From contig CANQBW010000001.1 of assembly GCA_947589565.1 (NCBI GenBank), forward strand, positions 1 through 48,686: 48,686 nt of DNA. Reading direction: 5' to 3'. Both the position numbers and the translations under genes were made by a program. Under the pieces are notes generated by a model. It was not told the DNA's origin. It did not search any database and was given only the letters and a program-made list of their open reading frames with translations. Below, in pieces: positions 16,647 to 24,237 of the stretch (its first letter is position 1; every line of letters begins with the position of its first letter). Source of the stretch: an uncultured Clostridia bacterium. Its GTDB lineage: Bacteria > Bacillota > Clostridia > Christensenellales > Borkfalkiaceae.

Positions 16647-16967
16647 TTATGCGACTACGGCTATCATAATTAAAGGTTCGTCATAAATATTTTTGACGGT
16701 ATGCTGACTTCCCTTGGGGCAGTAGTGGCAGCAGCCGGGCCCCACTTCTTCCTCTCTTCCGTCGAGCATAAAATTCGCTCTTCCCGAGAGCACATAGAGT
16801 GCCTCGCAGTTATTTTCGTGGCGGTGGAGCCCGATGGAGCAGCCCTTTTCGAGGGTGAGGCGCATGAGCTTGACATCTCCGTCCGAAAAGCGGCGCGCCT
16901 TCACGACGCCCTCCCCGCCGCGCATGTTGGGAATGAGTTCTTCTTCGAGTGCGTTAAAATCAATCAT
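16647..16967 (-). CDS. Small single-domain cupin protein
   Basis: 106 residues forming one cupin barrel: GLHRHENNCEALYVLSGR contains the metal-binding His-x-His and Glu of cupin motif 1 near residues 46-63, and GPGCCHYCPKGSQHTVKN near 77-94 carries the motif 2 His. Such proteins bind a metal ion and act as isomerases, dioxygenases or ligand sensors; none of these can be chosen here. Its ATG overlaps the end of clpB by 8 bp (ATGATTGA), so it is made with clpB. That link to a heat-shock chaperone gene is unusual. A stop-codon hairpin follows its TAA. Confidence 0.85.
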   Translation of the reverse strand: MIDFNALEEELIPNMRGGEGVVKARRFSDGDVKLMRLTLEKGCSIGLHRHENNCEALYVLSGRANFMLDGREEEVGPGCCHYCPKGSQHTVKNIYDEPLIMIAVVA

Positions 16968-19542
16968 TTTGATCTCCTTTTTCTTCCCGAAGCACGAGTC
17001 CCTGTTCTCCTCTGTCGAGCAGAATGGTCGTCCCCGCTTCGGGATCGTTTTTCAGAATATATTTCGCGATGGGCGTCTCCGCATGGGTCTGTAAAAACCG
17101 CTTTAAGGGACGTGCGCCGAACACGCTGTCGTAGCCGAAGTCCGCGATGTACTCGGCTGCCGCGTTCGTCACTTCGAGCTTTAAATTGTTTGCCGCAAGC
17201 CGCTCTTCGAGCTTTTTGAGCAAAATTCGGACAACTCCGCCGATCTCCTCCCGCGTGAGGGGTTTGAACATGATGATCTCGTCGAGACGGTTCAAAAACT
17301 CGGGGCGGAATGACTTTTTGAGAAGTTCGTTCACTTCCTCCCGTGCCTCTTCGGAAATTTCTCCGTCCCTGATGCCCTCCATGATCTCCGCAGAGCCCAA
17401 ATTCGAGGTCAGAATGATGACGGTGTTCTTGAAATCGACTGTTCTTCCCTGCGAATCGGTGATCCTGCCGTCGTCCAAAATCTGAAGGAGAATGTTGAAG
17501 ACGTCGGGGTGCGCCTTTTCGATCTCGTCGAAGAGCACGATGGAATAGGGACGGCGGCGAATTGCCTCGGTGAGGGTGCCGCCCTCCTCATAGCCGACGT
17601 ATCCCGGAGGAGCGCCGACGAGCCGCGAGACGGAGAATTTCTCCATATACTCGCTCATGTCGATGCGCACGAGGTTCTTTTCGTCGTCGAAGAGGCTCTC
17701 TGCAAGCGCCTTGGAAAGCTCCGTCTTGCCGACGCCCGTGGGCCCGAGAAATAAGAAGGAGCCGATCGGACGGTTGGGGTCGGAAATGCCCGCGCGGGCG
17801 CGCATGATGGCTTCGGAGACCTTGGAAACTGCCTCTTCCTGCCCGACGACCCTGAGGTGGAGCTCCTCGGGAAGGCGCAGAAGTTTCTCCTTCTCCCCCT
17901 CCTTGAGCCGCGTCACGGGAATGCCCGTCCAGCGGGAGATGATCTCATGGATCTGCTCTTCGGTGACTTCATCCTCGAGAAGGGAGGCTCCCTCCTTCTT
18001 CTCCGTAAGCTGCTTTTCGAGGGCGGGAATTTCGCCGTACTCGAGGCGGCTCGCCGTCTCGTAGTCGCCGTGCGCCTTTGCGCTCTCGAGCTCTCCGCGG
18101 AGGGTGTCGAGCTTCGCCTTGCGCTCCTTCTCGGCGCGGATGACCCCTTTCTCCTCCTCCAATTTTGCGCTCATCTGCGCGAAGTTCTCCTTGAGCTCGA
18201 AGAGCTCCTTCTTCAAGCTCTCGAGCCGCTCTTTGGAGAGGTTGTCCTTCTCCTTGGAGAGGGCATTCTCCTCGACCTCGAGCTGCACGATCCTGCGGTG
18301 CAGGGCGTCCATCTCGGCGGGCATGGAGTCGATCTCCGTGCGGATCATGGCAGCCGCCTCGTCGACAAGGTCGATCGCCTTGTCCGGCAAGAAGCGGTCG
18401 GTGATATAGCGATTCGAAAGGGTCGCCGCGGCGATGAGCGCGTTGTCGTGAATGCGCACGCCGTGGAAAATTTCAAACCGCTCCTTGAGCCCCCTCAGAA
18501 TGGAAATTGTGTCCTCGACAGAGGGCTCTCCGACCATGACGGGCTGGAATCTCCGCTCGAGGGCGGCGTCTTTTTCGATATATTTGCGGTATTCATCGAG
18601 GGTCGTCGCGCCGATACAGTGCAATTCCCCGCGCGCGAGAAGGGGCTTTAAGAGATTCCCCGCGTCCATCGCGCCCTCGCTCTTGCCCGCGCCGACGACG
18701 GTATGGAGTTCATCGATGAAGAGCAGAATGTTCCCTTCCGACTTTGTAACTTCCTGTAGGACGGCCTTAAGTCGCTCCTCGAACTCGCCGCGGTACTTTG
18801 CGCCCGCAATGAGCGCGCCCATGTCGAGGGAGAAGAGGGTCTTGTTTTTGAGTCCCTCGGGCACATCTCCCTTGACGATCCGCTGGGCGAGCCCCTCCGC
18901 GATCGCCGTCTTTCCGACGCCCGGCTCCCCAATGAGAACAGGGTTGTTCTTGGTCTTGCGCGAGAGAATGCGGATGACGTTCCGGATCTCCTCATCCCTG
19001 CCGATGACGGGCTCCAATTTGTGCTCCCGCGCCCGCTTCGTGAGGTCCGCGCCGTACTTTTCGAGCGCCTCGTAGGAATCCTCGGGATTGTCGCTCTTTA
19101 CGTTCTGATTGCCGCGGACTTCCTTCATGCCGCGAAGGAACTTTTCCTTGGTCAAGCCGAACTTTTGAAAGAGCTCCTTTAAATTCCCCTCGGTGTTGTC
19201 GAAGAGACACAAAAAGAGGTGCTCGACGGAGACAAAGTCATCCTTCATGTTCTTCGAAAGCCGCTCTGCCTCGGTGAGGGCACGCTGAAGCGCCGCGGAG
19301 GGATAGGTCTGTCCCCCGCCCGAAACGCGCGGAATGCGCTCGATCTCCTCTTTGACCGCACGGCGGAGTCCCTCTGCGTCAACTCCCGCACGCGCTAAAA
19401 TGCGGGCGTTCAGCCCGTCCTTTTCAAGAAGCGCATAGCAGAGGTGCAGACAATTGAGCTCCGCATTTCCATACTCGAGAGCAAGATTCTGCGCATTTTC
19501 CACAGCCGCCAACGATTTTTGCGTAAACCGATTCGCATCCAT
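16960..19542 (-). CDS. clpB: ATP-dependent disaggregase ClpB
   Basis: 860 residues, the normal length. ClpB pulls aggregated proteins apart together with DnaK. In order: Clp N domain (1-145), first AAA+ module with GEPGVGKTA and FIDELH, a coiled-coil middle domain at about 400-530 (Leu/Glu/Lys heptads, which separates ClpB from ClpA or ClpX), and a second AAA+ module with GPTGVGKTE and [13 protein letters not shown]. The ATG at 19542 follows GGAGAGGAGG and starts the conserved [13 protein letters not shown]. No CIRCE or CtsR-like heptad pair was noticed. Instead the predicted leader is filled by a 284-bp inverted-repeat element. Confidence 0.97.
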   Translation of the reverse strand: MDANRFTQKSLAAVENAQNLALEYGNAELNCLHLCYALLEKDGLNARILARAGVDAEGLRRAVKEEIERIPRVSGGGQTYPSAALQRALTEAERLSKNMKDDFVSVEHLFLCLFDNTEGNLKELFQKFGLTKEKFLRGMKEVRGNQNVKSDNPEDSYEALEKYGADLTKRAREHKLEPVIGRDEEIRNVIRILSRKTKNNPVLIGEPGVGKTAIAEGLAQRIVKGDVPEGLKNKTLFSLDMGALIAGAKYRGEFEERLKAVLQEVTKSEGNILLFIDELHTVVGAGKSEGAMDAGNLLKPLLARGELHCIGATTLDEYRKYIEKDAALERRFQPVMVGEPSVEDTISILRGLKERFEIFHGVRIHDNALIAAATLSNRYITDRFLPDKAIDLVDEAAAMIRTEIDSMPAEMDALHRRIVQLEVEENALSKEKDNLSKERLESLKKELFELKENFAQMSAKLEEEKGVIRAEKERKAKLDTLRGELESAKAHGDYETASRLEYGEIPALEKQLTEKKEGASLLEDEVTEEQIHEIISRWTGIPVTRLKEGEKEKLLRLPEELHLRVVGQEEAVSKVSEAIMRARAGISDPNRPIGSFLFLGPTGVGKTELSKALAESLFDDEKNLVRIDMSEYMEKFSVSRLVGAPPGYVGYEEGGTLTEAIRRRPYSIVLFDEIEKAHPDVFNILLQILDDGRITDSQGRTVDFKNTVIILTSNLGSAEIMEGIRDGEISEEAREEVNELLKKSFRPEFLNRLDEIIMFKPLTREEIGGVVRILLKKLEERLAANNLKLEVTNAAAEYIADFGYDSVFGARPLKRFLQTHAETPIAKYILKNDPEAGTTILLDRGEQGLVLREEKGDQND

Positions 19543-19560
19543 AGTGTTTTCCTCCTCTCC

Positions 19561-19844
19561 AAGGTGAAGAGTGTCGAATCCCACGCCGCTCCCGCGAGCC
19601 CTTTTCGGTGCTTTTCGCCTGCGTCGTCGTCGATTTACGTCCGGTAAACCTTCCTCCTCCTCGGCACAAATCCCTCGAAAATGGCACCGCGGGAAGTAGC
19701 TTAGCAGTTTTGGACGAGCGGATTTTTCGTTTGGGCAAGGAGACGACCGCAGGGAATACAGTGACGTATTTCCAAGGGAGTCGACGCAGCATAGGCGGAA
19801 ATCAGCCGTCCAAAACCGACGCGGGATTCGACACTCTTCACCTT
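19561..19844. mobile_element. 284-bp element with 22-bp terminal inverted repeats in the clpB leader
   Basis: The ends 19561-19582 and 19823-19844 are perfect 22-bp inverted copies beginning AAGGTGAAGAGTGTCGAA. Similarity continues loosely inward. Internal complementary pieces include cagttttggacg and cgtccaaaac. There is no transposase gene and no clear target duplication. A 60-bp end recurs at 27188-27247 in the same position relative to another gene. It resembles a MITE but may act as a structured 5' leader. TTCGA beside a short stem recalls a tRNA T-arm, but no tRNA fold was found. Confidence 0.7.
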
Positions 19845-19845
19845 A

Positions 19846-19872
19846 ATTATAAAGCAAAAGAGGAAAAATCAA
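19846..19872 (-). promoter_or_regulatory. Probable clpB promoter upstream of the inverted-repeat element
   Basis: Minus strand: TATAAT at 19846-19851, with TTGATT at 19867-19872 and a 15-bp spacer (16 bp if TTTGAT is used). Transcription would begin inside the outer end of the element, giving a leader of about 295 nt. The -35 neighbourhood (TTGATTTTTC) is the same as in the histidine kinase promoter at 27266-27294. Confidence 0.55.
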
Positions 19873-19942
19873 ACGGAATACTGAACTTTTTATTCGTTCC
19901 GCTCAACATGAGATGGAGAACACAGACAAGTATATATACCGA

Positions 19943-20080
19943 GCGTTGCGGGGTCCGGGACACATACGCAAGTGTCCCGGAATTTTTTTTGGTTACTTTT
20001 TTTGTATTCGTAAAAAAAGTAACAACGCCTGTCATGCGTCCATGACAAGGGTTAAGCGATTCCGCTTTTAAAAACCGCCC
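19943..20080. repeat. Double-hairpin repeat, copy 2
   Basis: Hairpin 1 at about 19955-19980 (CCGGGACAC/GTGTCCCGG, then T8) and hairpin 2 at 19992-20023 are nearly identical to 8303-8404. The tail has gtcatgcgtccatgac and an AAGCGATTCCGCTT dyad, which appears again at about 20103-20117. Bases 19896-19917 hold a fragment of the NATGACA repeat. The gap 19543-20139 has no gene. Confidence 0.8.
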
Positions 20081-20139
20081 GTCCGGCAGAGAGGAAATGG
20101 TAAAGCGATTCCGCTTGTAAACAGAGCGTTTGAAACCTC

Positions 20140-21090
20140 TTAATATTTCCCCAAAATGGTAATTTTGATATCATACTCCCCATAGGAAAAGGAGAACTCG
20201 GCGAGGGTCACCTTGTCGCCCATGCGCTTCATGTGGATATTGACGGTGGAAATGTCCCCTTCGATCCCGAAGATGCGCTTTGCGATGTTCTTACTGAAGG
20301 ATGCCGTCAGCTCATCCTGCATGAAACTGATGATCGGCATATCGCGGAAATCCTTCAGGGAAAAGTCGAGCGCCTTTGCATAGCTGCCCGCAGTCGTTGA
20401 GGTCGAAGTGTTCTCCGTCTCCGTGTACGGGGTGTCCGAATCCAAACCGTTGAGCCGCTTTTCTTTCTGTTTACAGGTGTACTCCCCTTCCCCCTTGGTA
20501 TAGGTCTCCTCGAGGGTATAGACGACAAGGTTGCCGCTCGTGATCGAGATCGTCTTTTGGACTTCGCCCGCGTCCGAAAGCTTTGCCATGCCCTTTGCAA
20601 AGTCATTCACCGCGGCGCCGTACATCATGTTGAGCATCATCTCAAGATCGGGACCTAAACACAGGTTGTCGTCCGCGGAAGTGTCCTCGCTCGGTTTTTG
20701 ATCGTCGGGCTTTTGCTCTTGATCATCGGGTTTCGGTTGTTCCTGATCATCGGGCTTGGGCTGTTCCTGATCGTCGGGCTTAGGATCTTCCCGGTCGTTC
20801 GGCTTTTGCTCGTCGTCGGGATCTTCATCATCGGGATCAGGATTTTCCTCATCGGGCTTTGGATTTTCCTGCGGCTTTTGCTCGTCGTCGGGATTTTCAT
20901 CACCCGGATCGGGATTTTCATCATCGGGCTTTGGATTTTCCTGCGGCTTCTGCTCGTCGTTGGGCTTCTCTTGTTCGACGCCGGGTTCTGGGTTGTCGGG
21001 CTGTTTGCCCTCTTCCTTTCCGCAGGCGGCAAAGCAGAACAGGCTGAAGATCATGAGAAGCGATAAGAAAAGATTTGCAAATTTTTTCAT
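20140..21090 (-). CDS. Lipoprotein with a long acidic Pro/Glu/Asp/Gln/Lys repeat linker
   Basis: 316 residues. Signal peptide 1-21 with lipobox FAAC, lipid on Cys22. Residues about 28-140 are a low-complexity spacer of repeats such as NPDDEQKPQENPKPD and PKPDDQEQ (three in tandem), probably crossing the cell wall. Residues about 145-316 form an alpha/beta domain that I do not recognise, with many Thr/Ser strands (TISITSGNLVVYTLEETY, KVTLAEFSFSYGEYDIKI). AAAGGAC precedes the ATG. It starts 14 bp after the protease gene, so the two are co-transcribed, and the lipoprotein could be a surface partner, inhibitor or substrate of the protease. Confidence 0.8.
   Translation of the reverse strand: MKKFANLFLSLLMIFSLFCFAACGKEEGKQPDNPEPGVEQEKPNDEQKPQENPKPDDENPDPGDENPDDEQKPQENPKPDEENPDPDDEDPDDEQKPNDREDPKPDDQEQPKPDDQEQPKPDDQEQKPDDQKPSEDTSADDNLCLGPDLEMMLNMMYGAAVNDFAKGMAKLSDAGEVQKTISITSGNLVVYTLEETYTKGEGEYTCKQKEKRLNGLDSDTPYTETENTSTSTTAGSYAKALDFSLKDFRDMPIISFMQDELTASFSKNIAKRIFGIEGDISTVNIHMKRMGDKVTLAEFSFSYGEYDIKITILGKY
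20690..21000. repeat. Tandem coding repeats for the lipoprotein linker
   Basis: In-frame direct repeats encode PKPDDQEQ units and NPD-DEQKPQENPKP units. The copies are similar enough at DNA level for slippage to change the linker length. Confidence 0.75.
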
Positions 21091-21104
21091 GTCCTTTCCC
21101 CCCC

Positions 21105-22697
21105 TTACATCATTCCTTTGCCGATTTGAATCGCGCCGTCGAGCCCCTCGATGAGCCTCTCCCAGCGGTCAATGTCATTCTGGCAGCGGTCGACTCTCAG
21201 AGAGTCGGTCAGCCAGAGGGCTTTTCGGTCTGCCTCGGTGAGCGAATCGAGCGCCTCTTTCGCCTCGCGAAGATTTTCAAAGTTTTCGGCGACCATGCCC
21301 TTCCCCGCCATCTTCTTGAAAGCCGAGTCAAAGGCGGAAATCTTTTGGAAAAGGTCTTCGGAGTAGTCTTGCGCTCTGTCTTCGGGGACGACGTGCGTGA
21401 TGGGATGCACGACGGGGAGCTGCCCTTCGTTCAGGGTGATCTTTCCCCAACTGCTGCCGTTTTCGGTGTAGCACTCGGCGTTTCCCGTGTTGCCGTTGAA
21501 ATCGACCAAGAAACCGCCTTTCTCCACGGTGACGACCACGCAGAACTTCTTGCCCGGAATCAAATTTACGGGGTTTTCGAGCTTGAAAGTGCAGACGGAC
21601 TGATTGAGAGAGTGCGTCTCGAACTTCTCCTTGGTGTCGGGCTGCGATTTGGAAGTATCCGAATAGACCTCGACGGTCAAAGTTACGTCCTTTCCCTCCA
21701 CGCCGACCATGACGGAGTCGAGGGTCTCGCTCGGTCCCCCCTTCGGGTCGAAGGTGTAGGCGATCTTCGTCTGCGGGCGGGCAGTCGTGCTTCTCCAATA
21801 CCAGCGGGAGGTCTCGTTGCCCGCATAGTTGTAGAGGAGCTTATCGTCCTCTCTTTGGGCGAAGTCAAAGGCGGTGACGTTTTGGATTTCCGACTCATAG
21901 GAGAGCCAGAGGTAGCCCGCATTGTTCCGCTCGACCCCCCAGCTGTTTTTGACGAGCCAAGCGCCGTCCCCGTTCACGAGCACATTTCCGTTCACATCTT
22001 TGAAATTTTCTTTCGCGATCCCGTCGTTCCAGCCGACGATCTCGCTGACGTGCCCGACGGGTCCCCTTGCGACGTGATAGTCGGTATAGCCCTCCTGATA
22101 CTCGAAGGCGACGCCGCCGTATTGGGCGACGAGGGATTTGATTTCCGCGACATCGTTGTTGCATTTTACAGCGTTTTCGAGGACAAAGTCGGAATATTGC
22201 CGCTGCGGGGTCTTTTGGACGCTGCCCGAGGGCATGACTCCCTGCCAATGGGTGCCGAGGCGGGAGATGAAGTCGACATATCCGCCCTTATCCCAGGAAG
22301 TTTTCGAGGGAGACGAGTCGTTGCCGTCTGCAAGAGAGAGCGGGTCGAGGAATTTTCCGCACGCAGCCTTCGCAGCTTCCTCCTCGTCGAGGTCAAGAGC
22401 GTCCTTCGTGCCGATGCCCTCGCGAAGAAGGGAGGTCTCGATCGCGGCGAGCGCCGCATACGACCAGCAGAGGGAAGTCGGCGATTGGTTCTTGACCGAG
22501 GTGACGATGCCGTACTTTCCGCTGTCGTACTCCGACCACTTCGCGATCTCCTCGGCGGGGACTTTGCGGAGCTTTTCCAAAGTATCGGTCTCTTGATAAG
22601 AAAAATTCTCCGCGGACGTCCCGATTTTGACGGGCGCAGACAGAAACAAAAATCCCGCGGAGAGTAGACAGGACAAAACCATCATTCCCCTTTTCAT
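21105..22697 (-). CDS. Secreted papain-like (C1A) cysteine protease
   Basis: 530 residues. A signal peptide (about 1-29, ending SAPVKIGTSAE) is followed directly by the papain fold: Gln71 and Cys77 in KNQSPTSLCWSY, His216 in GPVGHVSEIVGWND and Asn251 in WLVKNSWG, a complete catalytic set. Residues about 290-430 form a beta domain (TLTVEVYSDTSK; PVNLIPGKKFCVVVTVEKGG) typical of the carbohydrate-binding-like domains appended to bacterial C1A proteases. The last 80 residues are helical. The ATG at 22697 follows GAGGAGGTC. The protein is exported and probably cell associated. The repeat lipoprotein follows. Confidence 0.9.
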   Translation of the reverse strand: MKRGMMVLSCLLSAGFLFLSAPVKIGTSAENFSYQETDTLEKLRKVPAEEIAKWSEYDSGKYGIVTSVKNQSPTSLCWSYAALAAIETSLLREGIGTKDALDLDEEEAAKAACGKFLDPLSLADGNDSSPSKTSWDKGGYVDFISRLGTHWQGVMPSGSVQKTPQRQYSDFVLENAVKCNNDVAEIKSLVAQYGGVAFEYQEGYTDYHVARGPVGHVSEIVGWNDGIAKENFKDVNGNVLVNGDGAWLVKNSWGVERNNAGYLWLSYESEIQNVTAFDFAQREDDKLLYNYAGNETSRWYWRSTTARPQTKIAYTFDPKGGPSETLDSVMVGVEGKDVTLTVEVYSDTSKSQPDTKEKFETHSLNQSVCTFKLENPVNLIPGKKFCVVVTVEKGGFLVDFNGNTGNAECYTENGSSWGKITLNEGQLPVVHPITHVVPEDRAQDYSEDLFQKISAFDSAFKKMAGKGMVAENFENLREAKEALDSLTEADRKALWLTDSLRVDRCQNDIDRWERLIEGLDGAIQIGKGMM

Positions 22698-22733
22698 GAC
22701 AGACCTCCTCACGCACACCGTGCGTTTTTCTGT

Positions 22734-22762
22734 ATTATACTACATAGATTCCGATTTGTCAA
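22734..22762 (-). promoter_or_regulatory. Sigma-A promoter of the protease-lipoprotein operon
   Basis: Minus strand: TTGACA (22757-22762), 17-bp spacer, TATAAT (22734-22739). The leader has a small ACGCAC/GTGCGT hairpin at about 22711-22725 next to the ribosome binding site. Confidence 0.88.
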
Positions 22763-22800
22763 GCCTCATATAACATTCTTCGCTCGGAATGACAGAAAGT

Positions 22801-22964
22801 GCGCCGTCCGATAAGCGGACGGCGCATTGCCCTTTGTTCTAAAATTACTGCGCGAGGCAAGGTTCCCTTGCCGGAGAGAAACGACTTTGACGACGGGGCT
22901 TTGAGAACTCGAGAGCTCATTTCCTCGACGAGAAAGATCGCGTAGCGAGCTTTTCGACGAAACC
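22801..22964 (-). repeat. GC-rich hairpin with shared tail, then stop-codon hairpin copy 5 (after the solute-binding protein gene)
   Basis: 22801-22825 is a perfect GCGCCGTCCG/CGGACGGCGC hairpin. The following 50 bp (ccctttgttctaaaa ... gcgaggcaaggttccc) recur at 27355-27405 behind the same hairpin. The core at 22919-22964 begins six bases after the TAA of the 22969-24237 gene on the minus strand. It has TTTCG, the inner stem TCGC/GCGA with a TAC loop, and CGAGGAAAT. Confidence 0.75.
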
Positions 22965-22968
22965 TAAT

Positions 22969-24237
22969 TTATTTTTGAAAATACTTCTCAATTTCAGCGT
23001 GGCGGAGGGAATCCATCTCGTCGATGAGTTCCTTGACGCTCTTCTTCTTTTGGAAGAGTTCGGAAAAGGCAGAGGCCATGTCGTCCGCGCTGTAGCCGAC
23101 GACGCGGGTTGCAGCCGTGGAGACGCGCTCCTTTTTCGCGATGGACGCCCGCGCGTCCTTTACCATTTGGGACTCGATATTCGTCGTCATTCCCTTGAAA
23201 CAGCTCAAAGTTGCGATCCCCTCGAAGCACTCGTTGTAGACCTTCGGGTCGGCGCAGAACGCGAGAAAATCGAGGGCATCCTCACATTTTGCGCTGTTTT
23301 TGTTCACCATCATCATGTTGAGGTTGCCCCCTTCGAAGGTGCCCCCCTCCACCGTGTTCACGAAGATCGGCATGACGCCGAAGTCCTCGACGCCGTACTT
23401 TCCCGCCTTGAAATCGGTATAGAACCAGGTATCCCAGATGAAGGTCATTGCCGCCTCGCCGCTGCTCATTTTTCCGCCGATCTCATCCCAGCCGACGTCG
23501 AGAAAATCCTCCCCGAACCAGCCCTTTTCGGCAGATTCCTTGACCCATGTCACCATTTTTTCAAATTCGGGAATGTCCTTGTAGTCGATTTCCCCCGCGT
23601 TGAGCTTCTCGAGCGTCTCGGGATGATCGGCAAAGACGGGGTCGAGCCCGAACTGATACATCCAGGAACATCCCTTTGCGGGCCAGCAGATGGGCGTATA
23701 GCCGAGCTCCTTCAAACTCTCGCAGAGGGTGTCGAACTCCGCCTGCGTCGCCGCGGGCTTGAAGCCGAGGCTCTCGAGCAGCGTCTTGTTGTAATAACAG
23801 CCCGAGACGGAGCTCTCCCAGAAGGGAAGACCGAGCAGATTTCCCGACCCATCCGTGCAATATGCCCTCGCACTGTCCGTGAGGTCGTCCGCCCAGCTCT
23901 CGCCGTTCAGAAAACGGAAGTTCTCTTGAATGTCGAACCGATTGAGGTCCGCGTTGTGGAAATGCAGGAAGATGTCGGGCACATAGCCCTTCGAAAAGTA
24001 GTCGGTCGCGATCGTCTCGAAGAGGGAGTCCTCCACCTTGACGAGGTCGAGGGTGTTCCCCGTCTCCTCCTCGTAGAGGTCGAAGAGCTTGACCATGTAG
24101 CTCTTCTCCATGTCGCTCTTCTTGCCGAGGACAGAGAGCGTCTTATTCTTGTCAAAGGGGCTCTCCCCTCCCCCGCAGGAGGTGAGCAAAATCGCGGCAA
24201 GAAAGATACTCATCACGATACAGGTAAGCTTTTTCAT
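22969..24237 (-). CDS. Extracellular solute-binding lipoprotein (family 1 sugar-binding type) coupled to a histidine kinase
   Basis: 422 residues. Signal peptide with lipobox LLTSC, lipid on Cys21. The body matches family 1 ABC binding proteins: DIFLHFHNADLNRF, YYNKTLLESLGFKPAATQAEFDTLCESLKELGYTPI-type hinge segments, GEAAMTFIWDTW and a C-terminal helical lobe. Such proteins bind oligosaccharides outside the membrane. There is no permease or ATPase gene nearby. Its start overlaps the end of the hybrid histidine kinase gene by 4 bp, which suggests that it senses a ligand for the kinase. An orphan binding protein serving a distant permease is the alternative. Confidence 0.88.
   Translation of the reverse strand: MKKLTCIVMSIFLAAILLTSCGGGESPFDKNKTLSVLGKKSDMEKSYMVKLFDLYEEETGNTLDLVKVEDSLFETIATDYFSKGYVPDIFLHFHNADLNRFDIQENFRFLNGESWADDLTDSARAYCTDGSGNLLGLPFWESSVSGCYYNKTLLESLGFKPAATQAEFDTLCESLKELGYTPICWPAKGCSWMYQFGLDPVFADHPETLEKLNAGEIDYKDIPEFEKMVTWVKESAEKGWFGEDFLDVGWDEIGGKMSSGEAAMTFIWDTWFYTDFKAGKYGVEDFGVMPIFVNTVEGGTFEGGNLNMMMVNKNSAKCEDALDFLAFCADPKVYNECFEGIATLSCFKGMTTNIESQMVKDARASIAKKERVSTAATRVVGYSADDMASAFSELFQKKKSVKELIDEMDSLRHAEIEKYFQK

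Noticed and set aside
19561-19844. tRNA or tmRNA-like gene, because of the GGG-TTCGA motif near the element end
   Set aside because: No acceptor stem, anticodon arm or CCA-type end could be folded; the 5' partner of the stem is the far terminal repeat.
21075-22667. Long plus-strand open frame opposite the papain-like protease
   Set aside because: The protease has a complete catalytic set and signal peptide; the antisense frame shows no domain.
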